Below are positions 26,941 through 34,644 of a stretch of DNA of 64,000 bases, piece by piece. This DNA comes from Spongiactinospora sp. TRM90649. GTDB lineage: Bacteria; Actinomycetota; Actinomycetes; Streptosporangiales; Streptosporangiaceae. The DNA is taken from the NCBI RefSeq assembly GCF_029382225.1, contig NZ_JARLTC010000013.1:1-64000 (forward strand). Direction: 5' to 3'. Every line of letters begins with the position of its first letter. Position 1 is the stretch's first letter. The notes below the pieces were generated by a model. That model searched no databases and was not told the origin of the DNA. It was given only the letters and a program-made list of their open reading frames with translations. A program made the translations under genes and the position numbers.

Positions 26941-29058
26941 GTGCCGACCAGCGACGTCCCCATCTCCTCACCTGAGCAGCCCGAACAGCCCTATCTGCCT
27001 CCGGCGACGCATCCCGTCAGGTCGGTCGTGTGGACGATCCACATGGTCATCCCGATGGCGGGGCTGTGGCTGCTGCTGGCCAACCCCGGTGTGCTGAACA
27101 TCGTCTGGCAGCACGAGCCCAGCCACTTCTGGCTGATCCTCCTGGTGGCGGGGATCAACCTCGCCCTCGGCCTGCTGATCACGCGGGCGATGGACCGCCG
27201 CGCCGATGCCCGGCTGCTGCTGGTGTCGATGGTCTTCCTGACCAACGCCGGGTTCTTCCTGTTGCACGGCCTGAGCACCCCGAAGATCCTCCTCCCGGCC
27301 GGAAGCGTCGGCTTCGACGTGGACCAGCCGGTCGGGCTCACCATCGCGTCGGTGTTCGCCTTCGCCTCGGCCCTGCCGCTGCACGGCCGGGCCGCGCGGG
27401 CGGTGCTCGGCGCGGCGAGGTCGTTGCGCGCCGGGCTAGCCGTCCTGCTGGTCGGGTGGGGCGTGGCCTCGCTGGTGCCCGGCCTGACCCCGCTGAGCGG
27501 CCCGCCGCCCGAGGGCGGCGCGGGGCTCGGCGCGTTCTCCCTCGTCGCGGTGGTCTTGTACTCGGCGGCGGCGGCGATGATGTTCCGCCTGCACCGCAGG
27601 CGCCCGGCGGCGATGCTGATCAGCCTGATCACCGCCTACGCGCTGCTCGCCGAGGCCATGGTGGCGGGGATGAGCAAGCACAACTGGCATCTGTCCTGGT
27701 GGGAATGGCACCTGCTGCTGACCCTGGCCTTCGTGTTCGTCGCCTACAGCGCCTACCTGCAGTTCCGCCGGGAGGGGTCGAGCGCGGGGATGTTCGACTC
27801 GATCGCGCTGGCGGCCACCGTCCGGCGGCTGCAGACGCAGTACGCCGAGGCGCTGGAGGAACTGGTCGGCCACCTGCGGCGGCGGGCCGTCTCGGACGTC
27901 CCGGTGGCGACCCGCCTGGCGGGCAAGTTCGGGCTGACCGAGGCGCAGGCGGCCGTCCTGGACCGCGCGGGCGAGGCGCTGGCCAACGAGCGCGAGCTGT
28001 CCGAGCGGCTGGGCGCGCTGGTCGACGTCGGCCGGGGCGCGCGGGTGGGCCTGGCCGAGCGCGAGCTGCTGGCCGAGTCCCTGGACCGCGTACGGCAGGC
28101 GTACGGCGACGTCCGCATCGGCCTGGTCGCCGACGGCAGGGTGGCCATGGGCGGCACCGAGTACGGCGAGCGCGACTTCCCCGGCGGCGAGCCGATCAGG
28201 GACGGCGAGCGGATGGTTCACCCCCTCACCGTCAAGGGCAGGCTCGCCGGGGCGATCCGCGTGCCCGTCGGCCGTACCCCGCAGGACGAGCCGCTGGCCA
28301 CACTGCTCGCCGGGCAGATCTCGATCGCCCTGGAGAACGCCCGCCTCTACGCGGAGCTGTCCACGCTGTTCCGCCAGTACATGTCGCCCGACGTGGCCGC
28401 CGCGCTGCTGGCCGATCCGGGTCAGGCCGCCCTCGGCGGCTCGCTGGTGGAGCTGACCTCGCTGTTCGCCGACCTGAAGGGGTTCACCACGTTCTCCGAG
28501 CGGGTCACCCCCGGCGAGATCGTGGAGATGCTGAACCGCTACCACACCGCCGCCGTGCCCTGCGTCCTGGACAACGGCGGCACGATCGTGCAGTTCGTCG
28601 GCGATGCCCTGCTCGCCCTCTTCAACGCCCCTGCCCGGCAGTCCGATCACGCCCTGGCGGCGGCGCGGGCGGGCCTGGCCATGCAGCGGGCCGCCGAGCG
28701 GGTGGCCGCCGAGGTCGCCGGGGAGCAGGCGGCGGGCCGGATGAACGGCGTCGAGTGGCCGAAGTTCCGTGTCGGCGTCAACACCGGCCCCGCGCTGGTG
28801 GGCAACATCGGCAGCCCGGAGCTGCGCGGATTCAACGCGATGGGCGACTGCGTGAACGTGGCGGCCCGGCTGCAGGCGCTGGCCGAGCCGGGCACGGTGG
28901 TGATCGGCTCCACGACACGCGACCTGCTCGGCCGCGCGGCGGCGGTCACACCACTCGGCCCGCTGACCCTGAAGGGCAAGGAGGAGCCGGTGAGCGCGTT
29001 CGTGCTCAATGGGTTGACTTCCTCCCCACGGCTGAAGCCGGGGGATTCCCGTGGGTGA
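26941..29058 (+). CDS. Membrane class III adenylate/guanylate cyclase, 3' end rewritten by an IS element
   Basis: A 705-aa protein. About 20-300 hold six to seven transmembrane helices; about 300-350 a coiled linker; about 360-480 a GAF-like segment (GDVRIGLVADG, AGQISIALENARLYAEL); about 500-680 the class III catalytic domain. Metal-binding Asp511 (LFADLKGFTTFSERV) and Asp555 (QFVGDALLALF) are present, as are KFRVGVNTGPALVG, FNAMGDCVNVAARL and the Lys/Asn/Arg set. ATP or GTP preference is unproven. GTG 26941 has GGAGGG upstream. The native stop codon is gone: after SAFVLNG the last 14 residues (LTSSPRLKPGDSRG) are encoded by the right end of the adjacent IS element. The Crp gene just beyond the element is the natural partner. 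Confidence 0.86.
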   Translation: MPTSDVPISSPEQPEQPYLPPATHPVRSVVWTIHMVIPMAGLWLLLANPGVLNIVWQHEPSHFWLILLVAGINLALGLLITRAMDRRADARLLLVSMVFLTNAGFFLLHGLSTPKILLPAGSVGFDVDQPVGLTIASVFAFASALPLHGRAARAVLGAARSLRAGLAVLLVGWGVASLVPGLTPLSGPPPEGGAGLGAFSLVAVVLYSAAAAMMFRLHRRRPAAMLISLITAYALLAEAMVAGMSKHNWHLSWWEWHLLLTLAFVFVAYSAYLQFRREGSSAGMFDSIALAATVRRLQTQYAEALEELVGHLRRRAVSDVPVATRLAGKFGLTEAQAAVLDRAGEALANERELSERLGALVDVGRGARVGLAERELLAESLDRVRQAYGDVRIGLVADGRVAMGGTEYGERDFPGGEPIRDGERMVHPLTVKGRLAGAIRVPVGRTPQDEPLATLLAGQISIALENARLYAELSTLFRQYMSPDVAAALLADPGQAALGGSLVELTSLFADLKGFTTFSERVTPGEIVEMLNRYHTAAVPCVLDNGGTIVQFVGDALLALFNAPARQSDHALAAARAGLAMQRAAERVAAEVAGEQAAGRMNGVEWPKFRVGVNTGPALVGNIGSPELRGFNAMGDCVNVAARLQALAEPGTVVIGSTTRDLLGRAAAVTPLGPLTLKGKEEPVSAFVLNGLTSSPRLKPGDSRG

Positions 29059-29150
29059 GACGCGTTCACGCTGCCTCGCCTTTGGGTGGTTGGCGCTTCG
29101 CAGACCGCCTGACGGCGAGGTCTCCACGCCCTGTCACCGCAAGCCCTGCG
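29014..29150 (-). ncRNA. Candidate omega-RNA (reRNA) of TnpB
   Basis: In IS605 elements a guide RNA is processed from the 3' end of tnpB and the right end. Here the minus strand ends with GGAATCCCCCGGCTTCAGCC and then GTGGGGAGGAAGTCAA, the common scaffold end of this TnpB group. The guide would begin at 29013 and read antisense into the cyclase gene (CCCATTGAGCACG...). The 5' limit is not visible and 29150 is only an estimate. Confidence 0.5.
29024..29044. repeat. Right-end hairpin of the IS605 element
   Basis: CCCC-A-CGGCT-GA-AGCCG-GGGG with a single bulged A; recognised by the Y1 transposase TnpA in intact relatives. It encodes the foreign tail of the cyclase protein on the plus strand. 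Confidence 0.75.
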
Positions 29151-30259
29151 GCGAGGATGTTCTTCGCGGCGTTGACGTCAGCGTTGGCCTGGTGGCCGCA
29201 GGCGCGACACCGGAACACCGCTTGGCTTTCGCGGTTCTCCGGGGCGCGGTGCCCGCAGGCGGCACAGGTTTGCGACGTGTACGCGGGCGGCACCCGCACG
29301 ATGCGGGAACCGTTGTGACGCGCTTTGTGTTCCAGGGCGGTCAGCAGGCCGCCCCAGCCCTTGGCGAGGATCGACCGGTTCAGTCCGGCCTTCTGGCGGA
29401 CGTTCCGGCCCGGCTCGGCGAGGGTGCCTTTGACCGAGGCGGTCATGTTGCGAACCTTCAGGTCCTCCACCGCGACCAGGCCGTGGTCGCGGGTGAGCCG
29501 GTTTGCCGTCCACGCCACGAAGTCCGTGCGTCGTGCGCGGATTCGGGCGTTCAGCCTGCCGATCTTCGCTTTGGTGGCGGCGCGCCGGTTGGAGCTTTTC
29601 CGCTGCCGGGCGAGCTTCCGCTGAAGCCGTCGCAGCCGCGCCGCTTCGCCGGGCGTGACGAAGTCCCGGTCACGCATCCGCCCGTCCGACGTGGCCACCG
29701 CAACAGCCACGCCACGATCCACGCCGACGGCCGGTCGGCCGTTCGGTGTGGACTCGACCAGCCCGTCTTCGACGCAGAACGACACGTGCCAGCGTCCGCC
29801 GTCCTTCAACACGGTCGCATTGCGAAGTTCGCCACCGAGCGGGCGTGTCCACCGGAAGCGGACCCATCCGAACTTCGGAAGCCTGACCCTGCCCCACCGC
29901 CGGGAGAGACGTTCGACCGCGAGGTGTCTGGGGTCGGGGAACCGGAACGTCGGCGCGTTCTTTCGCTTGGACCGCCAGCGGACCTTGAACGTGCCATGCC
30001 TCTTACATGCCTTGTCCAGGTCGCGCAGCGTCTGCTGAAGCGTGTGGGACGGCGCTTCGGCCAGCCACGGGACGTCCTTCTTCGCCTCGGCCATCTGCCG
30101 GGCCTGCTCCACGTAGCCGATGAACGCCCCACGTTGCCGGTAGGTGCGCCGCTGCTCCAGCGCGGTGTTCCACACCACGCGGCAGGCGTCGCCGATGAGT
30201 TCGGCGAACTCCTCCTGCTCGGGTGTGAACGCCAGCGGGTAGCGGCGGCCGGTCAGCAT
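29066..30259 (-). CDS. tnpB: TnpB RNA-guided endonuclease (IS605 OrfB)
   Basis: A 397-aa protein, the ancestor type of Cas12. The split RuvC triad is complete: Asp181 in VGVDRGVAVA, Glu265 in LVAVEDLKV and Asp361 in NADVNAAKNI. The zinc finger has Cys332, Cys335, Cys351 and Cys354 (CAACGH, CRACGH). The N-terminal part starts MLTGRRYPLAFTPEQEEF and holds the recognition lobe, with a basic stretch around FKVRWRSKRKN. The reading frame is unbroken, so nuclease activity is expected. It overlaps the tnpA end by 7 nt. Its biological role is to cut the empty donor site under omega-RNA guidance and so retain the element. Confidence 0.93.
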   Translation of the reverse strand: MLTGRRYPLAFTPEQEEFAELIGDACRVVWNTALEQRRTYRQRGAFIGYVEQARQMAEAKKDVPWLAEAPSHTLQQTLRDLDKACKRHGTFKVRWRSKRKNAPTFRFPDPRHLAVERLSRRWGRVRLPKFGWVRFRWTRPLGGELRNATVLKDGGRWHVSFCVEDGLVESTPNGRPAVGVDRGVAVAVATSDGRMRDRDFVTPGEAARLRRLQRKLARQRKSSNRRAATKAKIGRLNARIRARRTDFVAWTANRLTRDHGLVAVEDLKVRNMTASVKGTLAEPGRNVRQKAGLNRSILAKGWGGLLTALEHKARHNGSRIVRVPPAYTSQTCAACGHRAPENRESQAVFRCRACGHQANADVNAAKNILAAGLAVTGRGDLAVRRSAKRQPPKGEAA

Positions 30260-30582
30260 TCAGCGGCCTTGCGCAGCACGCGGGAGGAGCGGCCCTTAAT
30301 GGCCTTGACCAGCCGGTGAATGCCGTACTGCGGATCGACTTCGACCAGCAGGTGGACGTGATCGGGCATGACCTCCATTTCCACCGGCCATGCCCCTTTC
30401 TCGTCCGGCACCTCGCGGATGAGGTCCTTCAATCGTTCTTCGATCCGGCCGCCGAGCACACGTCTCCGGTACTTCGGGCACCACACGACGTGGAACGCGC
30501 AATGGAAGACGACGTTGCTGTTCGATCGCAGGGTGACAGCCACACGCCGAGTATGCAGCTTGGAGCCACCTAATGATCGCAA
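30253..30582 (-). pseudogene. tnpA: Truncated Y1 (HUH) transposase TnpA
   Basis: 109 aa instead of the usual 130-150. The HUH pair His75/His77 is present in MPDHVHLLVEV, and the N-terminal fold (NVVFHCAFHVVWCPKYRR) is normal. The protein stops after KAIKGRSSRVLRKAAEC, so the last helix with the catalytic tyrosine (usually in a segment like YVENQ) is missing, and the tnpB start follows directly. A deletion between tnpA and tnpB explains this. Single-strand transposition by this copy alone is not expected. The true start could be GTG about 30543 instead of 30582. Confidence 0.8.
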
Positions 30583-30599
30583 GTTATGGAGGATGGGCT

Positions 30600-30624
30600 A
30601 ACCCCACGGATGAATCCGGGGGTT
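30600..30624. repeat. Left-end hairpin of the IS605 element
   Basis: AACCCC-A-CGGAT-GA-ATCCG-GGGGTT with one bulged A, the same architecture as the right-end hairpin. It lies upstream of tnpA on the minus strand. Confidence 0.75.
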
Positions 30625-30726
30625 TGCGCCCAAGCTCTTCGATCACGCTCCCCTGAAACCGATGGCCCGCCGCGCCGGGCACGGAAATAATCGGATTCGC
30701 GTCCCTGCGTCCCCTGGAGGAATCCG

Positions 30727-31401
30727 ATGAGCGCGAAGCCGACGGCAGAACCCGGTGAGTTCCTCGACCTGCTGACGGAGGACGAGGTGGAGGCCCTGCG
30801 CGCGAGCAGCCGTCCACGCCGGTGGGACCGGGGGGCGATGGTGATCAGCGAGGGCGACGCGGCGGACTGGGTGATCGTGCTCACCTCCGGCCGGGTGAAG
30901 GTCTCCTCGCACACGGCGAGCGGCACCGAGGTGGTGCTCGCGGTCCGCGGTCCGGGGGCGCTGCTGGGCGACATGTCAGCCATCGACGGCGGGCCGCGCT
31001 CGGGCACGGTGACCGCGCTCGAACCGGTCGAGGCCATGGTGGTGGACGACTTCACCGGGTTCCTGCGGGCCAACGGGCGCATCGCCGTACTGCTGATGAA
31101 ACTGATCATCGGACGGCTGCGCGACTCCGACCGCAAGCGGATCGAGTACGGCGCGTTCGACACCACGGGCCGCGTCGCGACGCGACTGGTGGAACTGGCC
31201 GAACGGTACGGCGAGCCGACCAACGGCGGCGTCCGCGTGGCCCTGCCCCTCTCCCAGGACGAGCTGGCCGGCTGGACCGGCGCGTCCAGGGAGGCGGTCA
31301 GCAAGGCGCTGCGCTCGCTGCGCGACCGGGGCCTGATCGAGACGGGGCGGCGCCGGGTGACCATCCACGACCTGGACGGCCTGCGCCGCCGCGCCCGCTG
31401 A
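30727..31401 (+). CDS. Crp/Fnr-family transcription regulator
   Basis: A 224-aa protein. Residues about 12-130 are a cyclic-nucleotide-binding beta roll (WDRGAMVISEGDAADWVIVLTSGRVKV; GPGALLGDMSAIDGGPRSGTVTALE). The GDMSAIDGGPRSGTV loop resembles the phosphate-binding cassette, with Arg and Ser in place to hold cAMP. A dimer helix follows, and residues about 145-215 form a winged helix (SQDELAGWTGASREAVSKALRSLRDRGLIE). No Cys cluster, so not an Fnr-type oxygen sensor. ATG 30727 has GGAGG 6 nt upstream. With the neighbouring cyclase gene it probably formed a synthesis-and-response pair before the IS insertion. Confidence 0.9.
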   Translation: MSAKPTAEPGEFLDLLTEDEVEALRASSRPRRWDRGAMVISEGDAADWVIVLTSGRVKVSSHTASGTEVVLAVRGPGALLGDMSAIDGGPRSGTVTALEPVEAMVVDDFTGFLRANGRIAVLLMKLIIGRLRDSDRKRIEYGAFDTTGRVATRLVELAERYGEPTNGGVRVALPLSQDELAGWTGASREAVSKALRSLRDRGLIETGRRRVTIHDLDGLRRRAR

Positions 31402-31483
31402 GCCCACGCCTGAGTGCGCCGAGAATGCAACCGCCGCGCGTCCCCCCACGAAGAAAGAGGTAAGAGGGCACGCGCCGGCGTCC

Positions 31484-31561
31484 GGCCCTGATCCGCAGGA
31501 ACGGATCGGGGCCGCCGCTCCTCCCCTGGCGCCAGGGCCGAACCGCACGCCGTGGCGGTTC
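31484..31561 (+). promoter_or_regulatory. Three consecutive hairpins in the qcrB leader
   Basis: A 12-bp stem GGCCCTGATCCG/CGGATCGGGGCC (31484-31513), the palindrome CCCTGGCGCCAGGG (31524-31537) and GAACCGC-N8-GCGGTTC (31540-31561) follow one another just before the GGGGAGG ribosome-binding site. The first may end the Crp transcript; the last could control qcrB translation. No known riboswitch class is recognised. Confidence 0.5.
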
Positions 31562-31576
31562 GTGGGGAGGTACGCG

Positions 31577-33244
31577 ATGAGTGATCCGGGCGCGATCCCG
31601 AAGCCGATCGCCGATCCGGCGCGTTACCTGGACGACCGCACCGGCATCGGCCGGTTCGCCGGGCGCAACATCCGCAAGATCTTCCCGGACCACTGGTCGT
31701 TCATGCTGGGCGAGATCGCGCTCTACTCCTTCATCATCCTGCTGCTCACCGGGACGTTCCTGACGTTCTGGTTCAAGCCGGGGATGACCCCGGTGGTCTA
31801 CGAGGGCACTTACGAGCCGCTGCGGGGCGTGCTGGTGTCGGAGGCGTACGCGTCGGCCCTGAACATCAGCTTCGACGTGCGCGGCGGCCTGCTGATGCGG
31901 CAGATCCACCACTGGGGGGCGCTGCTGTTCGTCGCGGGCCTGACCGTCCACCTGCTGCGGGTGTTCTTCACCGGCGCCTACCGCAAGCCGCGCGAGCTGA
32001 ACTGGCACATCGGGCTGGCGATGTTCCTGCTGGCCCTGGCCGAGGGCCTGACCGGCTACTCGCTGCCGGACGACCTGCTGTCGGGCGTCGGCCTGCGGAT
32101 CGCCCAGGGCATCGCGCAGTCGCTGCCGCTGGTCGGCACCTACATCTCGTTCTTCCTGTTCGGCGGGGAGTTCCCCGGCGAGGACATCATCGCCAGGTTC
32201 TTCACCATCCACATCCTGCTGCTGCCCGGGCTGCTGGTGGCGCTGGTCACCGCGCACATGACGCTGATGTGGGTGCAGAAGCACACCCAGATGGCCGGGG
32301 TGGGGCGGACCGACAGCAACGTGGTCGGCGCGCCGTTCTTCCCGGCCTTCGCCATCAAGACCGGCGCGTTCTTCATGTTCACCTTCGCGTTCCTGGCCCT
32401 GCTGGGGACGGCCGCCCAGATCAACCCGATCTGGAGCTACGGGCCCTACACCCCGGCGGACATCTCCGCGGGCTCGCAGCCCGACTTCTACCTGGGGTTC
32501 CTCGACGGCGCGCTGCGGCTGATGCCGGGCTGGGAGATCAACTTCGCCGGGTACACGCTGCCGCTCAGCGTGATCATCCCGGGCCTGGTGCCCGTTCTGA
32601 TCATCTTCACCGGCCTGGCGCTCTACCCGTCCGTGGAGCGGTGGATCACCGGCGACCGGGCGGAGCACCACATCGCCCAGCGGCCCCGCGACAACCCGCA
32701 CCGGACCGCGATCGGGGTCGCCGCGATCGTCTTCTACGGCGTGCTCTGGCTGATCGGCGCGAACGACGAGATCTCCACGCACTTCCACCTGTCGCTGTTC
32801 GCGATCACCTGGGCCGGGCGCGTGGCGGTGATCCTCGGCCCGATCCTCGCCTACTTCTTCACCTACCGGATCTGCCTGGGCCTGCGGCGCAAGGACGCCC
32901 GGATGATCGTGCACGGGGTCGAGTCCGGGGTGATCAGGCGGCTGCCGCACGGCGAGTTCACCGAGGTGGACGTGCCGCCCTCGGAGGACATGGCGGACCG
33001 GGTCACCGGTGGGGAGGCGATTCCCACGCTCGGCGACGGCGACGGCGACGCCAGCGGCAAACGCCGCGTCGGCCGCCTGCGCGCCCGGATGAGCCGCGCC
33101 TACGGCGAGGAGACCATCACCGAGGAGGCGGAGCGGCTCGAAGGCGACGGGCACGGTGATAGACACGATGACGGGCGCGGGGACGGGCACGGGGACGGGC
33201 ACGGCGCGGAGAGGGCCGGTGAGATCACCCGGCGAGACCGCTGA
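31577..33244 (+). CDS. Orphan cytochrome b subunit of a bc-type complex (QcrB-like)
   Basis: A 555-aa membrane protein like actinobacterial QcrB. Haem ligands lie in RQIHHWGALLFVAGLTVHLLRV and in FFTIHILLLPGLLVALVTAH. The quinol-oxidation motif that is normally PDWY (or PEWY) reads PDFY here (302-305). Eight to nine transmembrane helices are followed by an unusual soluble tail after about residue 455, ending in a His/Asp/Gly-rich stretch (GDGHGDRHDDGRGDGHGDGH). No Rieske (QcrA) or cytochrome c (QcrC) gene is adjacent, so this is a second, stand-alone cytochrome b. ATG 31577 follows GGGGAGG; an upstream ATG at 31562 is less likely. Crp control is possible from the context. Confidence 0.88.
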   Translation: MSDPGAIPKPIADPARYLDDRTGIGRFAGRNIRKIFPDHWSFMLGEIALYSFIILLLTGTFLTFWFKPGMTPVVYEGTYEPLRGVLVSEAYASALNISFDVRGGLLMRQIHHWGALLFVAGLTVHLLRVFFTGAYRKPRELNWHIGLAMFLLALAEGLTGYSLPDDLLSGVGLRIAQGIAQSLPLVGTYISFFLFGGEFPGEDIIARFFTIHILLLPGLLVALVTAHMTLMWVQKHTQMAGVGRTDSNVVGAPFFPAFAIKTGAFFMFTFAFLALLGTAAQINPIWSYGPYTPADISAGSQPDFYLGFLDGALRLMPGWEINFAGYTLPLSVIIPGLVPVLIIFTGLALYPSVERWITGDRAEHHIAQRPRDNPHRTAIGVAAIVFYGVLWLIGANDEISTHFHLSLFAITWAGRVAVILGPILAYFFTYRICLGLRRKDARMIVHGVESGVIRRLPHGEFTEVDVPPSEDMADRVTGGEAIPTLGDGDGDASGKRRVGRLRARMSRAYGEETITEEAERLEGDGHGDRHDDGRGDGHGDGHGAERAGEITRRDR

Positions 33245-33345
33245 TCTTCACCGACTTGGCGTAACGGATGCCCCCGGCGGGGCTTCCCGGCCGTCCGTGG
33301 CGGCTAGGTATAGGTGTCGGATCCGTCGCGCGGGTGGGGGCTCGC

Positions 33346-33888
33346 TTGAACGACACCGTCGACCCGCTCGACACGCTCAACGCACGCCTGGCCGCCGGGG
33401 AGGCGGACGCGCTCGGTGACTGCTATCGGGCCAACGCCGCCCTGGTGCGCGGCTATCTGCGGAGGTTCGTCCAGGAACAAGAACTCGACGACGTGGTGCA
33501 GATCGTGTTCGGGGAGGCGTGGCGGTCGCGGCACCGGTTCGACCCGTCGCGCAGCCTGGCCGCGTGGCTGCTGGGGATCGCGCACAAGCGGGCGGTGGAC
33601 CACCTGCGCGCCCGCCGTCCGCCCACGCTGCCGCTGGAGGCCGTGCCGGACACTCACGCGCACGACGGCCCGGCGGCGGACGACCGGCTGGCGATGCGCG
33701 ACGAGCTGCACGCCGCGATGGCCCGGCTGCCCCGCGCGCAGCGCCAGGCGATCGAGCTGGCCTACTACGGGGAGTTCACCCAGCGGGAGATCGCCGAGCG
33801 GCTGCGGGTGCCGCTGGGCACCGTCAAGGCCCGCACGACGCGGGGGCTGCACCGGCTGTCGGTGCTGCTCAGCCGTCCGGCGTCATGA
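33346..33888 (+). CDS. ECF-type RNA polymerase sigma factor
   Basis: About 180 aa. Sigma region 2 is LDDVVQIVFGEAWRSRHRFDPSRSLAAWLLGIAHKRAVDHLR; region 4 is RLPRAQRQAIELAYYGEFTQREIAERLRVPLGTVKARTTRGL. It lacks the extra domains of large ECF groups. TTG 33346 is chosen because GGTGGGGGC lies 7 nt upstream; GTG 33334 is the alternative. No anti-sigma gene with a zinc-binding domain is next to it, which is uncommon. It overlaps the convergent TetR gene by 20 bp. Confidence 0.85.
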   Translation: MNDTVDPLDTLNARLAAGEADALGDCYRANAALVRGYLRRFVQEQELDDVVQIVFGEAWRSRHRFDPSRSLAAWLLGIAHKRAVDHLRARRPPTLPLEAVPDTHAHDGPAADDRLAMRDELHAAMARLPRAQRQAIELAYYGEFTQREIAERLRVPLGTVKARTTRGLHRLSVLLSRPAS

Positions 33889-34567
33889 CGGCCCGGCGCT
33901 CGGCGCGCCTGCTCGCGACCAGGCTCCGCACGCCGCCGACCAGCAGGTCGAGGCCGAGCGCGTAGTAGGCCTCGGTGTCGGGCGGCTCCTTCGCGGTGCG
34001 CGCGTGCTCGACGACGTTGGGGAACCGGTCGGCGGGCAGCTTCTGCACGGCCAGCCGGTGCAGCCTGCGCTGCTCGGCGGCCTCCTCGGCGGTCATCGAG
34101 ACGTCGCACATGGGGTCGCCAGCGATCAGGCCGATACAGCCGTTGAGCAGGTACGACGCGATGTGGTAACCCTCGGTGAGGGTGAACCCCTCCGCCCGCA
34201 GCAGGCCGAGCACGGTGTCGGTGGCCAGGGTGAAGTTGATCACGTGGTTCTTGTCGGCGCGGCGCAGCAGCTCGGCCAGACACGGGTGGGCCCGCATCAG
34301 GTCGATCAGCGTGCCGACCATGGTGCGCAACCGCGCGTCCCACGACGGGTCGGCCCCGGTGGCCGGATCGGCGCGGGTGACATCGGCGAGCAGGTGGTCG
34401 GCGGCGGCCGTGAACAGCTCTTCCTTGCTCTTGAAGTGCCAGTACAGGGCCATCGGAGTGACGTCCAGCAGGGCGGCCAGGCGGCGGACGGAGACGGCCG
34501 CCACGCCCTCCTCGTCGGCCAGCGCGACCGCGCGGTCCAGGACGGCCTCACGGCTCAGCTTGCTCAT
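33869..34567 (-). CDS. TetR-family repressor of the adjacent efflux pump
   Basis: A 232-aa regulator. The N-terminal helix-turn-helix is VLDRAVALADEEGVAAVSVRRLAALLDVTPMALYWHFKSKEELF; the rest is a TetR_C-type ligand domain. ATG 34567 fits the family; a TTG at 34579 would add four residues. It is divergent from a DHA2-type exporter and the gap holds a long inverted repeat covering both promoters, so it very probably represses itself and the pump. The inducer is unknown. Confidence 0.88.
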   Translation of the reverse strand: MSKLSREAVLDRAVALADEEGVAAVSVRRLAALLDVTPMALYWHFKSKEELFTAAADHLLADVTRADPATGADPSWDARLRTMVGTLIDLMRAHPCLAELLRRADKNHVINFTLATDTVLGLLRAEGFTLTEGYHIASYLLNGCIGLIAGDPMCDVSMTAEEAAEQRRLHRLAVQKLPADRFPNVVEHARTAKEPPDTEAYYALGLDLLVGGVRSLVASRRAERRAVMTPDG

Positions 34568-34579
34568 CACACTTGACAA

Positions 34580-34628
34580 CTATACGCCGTACAAGTTCCA
34601 CTATGCGCTGTACATGTACGGCGTATAG
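34580..34628. promoter_or_regulatory. Long inverted repeat operator with both -10 boxes
   Basis: CTATACGCCGTACA (34580-34593) and TGTACGGCGTATAG (34615-34628) are perfect 14-bp inverted repeats 21 bp apart. The outer edge of each arm forms TATAGT: on the plus strand at 34624-34629 for the exporter and on the minus strand (34584-34579) for tetR. A dimer on each arm would cover both -10 boxes. Between the arms lies a further small palindrome (GTACATGTAC). Confidence 0.8.
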
Positions 34629-34644
34629 TTTTGAGAGGCGTGCG

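Larger units (their letters stand above)
29014..30642 (-). mobile_element. IS200/IS605-family element with tnpA-tnpB in tandem
   Basis: The element carries tnpA then tnpB on the minus strand, flanked by subterminal hairpins. The hairpin near the tnpB end (29024-29044) and the hairpin near the tnpA end (30600-30624) have the same design: CCCC, a bulged A, CGGNT, GA, ANCCG, GGGG. The tnpB-side boundary is well defined: 10 nt beyond the hairpin the minus strand reads TCAA (complement of 29014-29017), the IS608-type cleavage tetranucleotide. The other boundary is estimated at about 30640 from the usual 15-20 nt spacing. There are no terminal inverted repeats or target duplication, as expected. 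Insertion removed the stop codon of the cyclase gene. Confidence 0.85.

Noticed and set aside
30253..30582. TnpA as a functional transposase
   Set aside because: The HUH motif is intact but the catalytic tyrosine segment is missing, so it is reported as truncated.
33140..33210. Tandem GGGGACGGGCAC repeats
   Set aside because: They encode the GDGHGDGH tail of QcrB in frame and are coding, not an independent repeat element.
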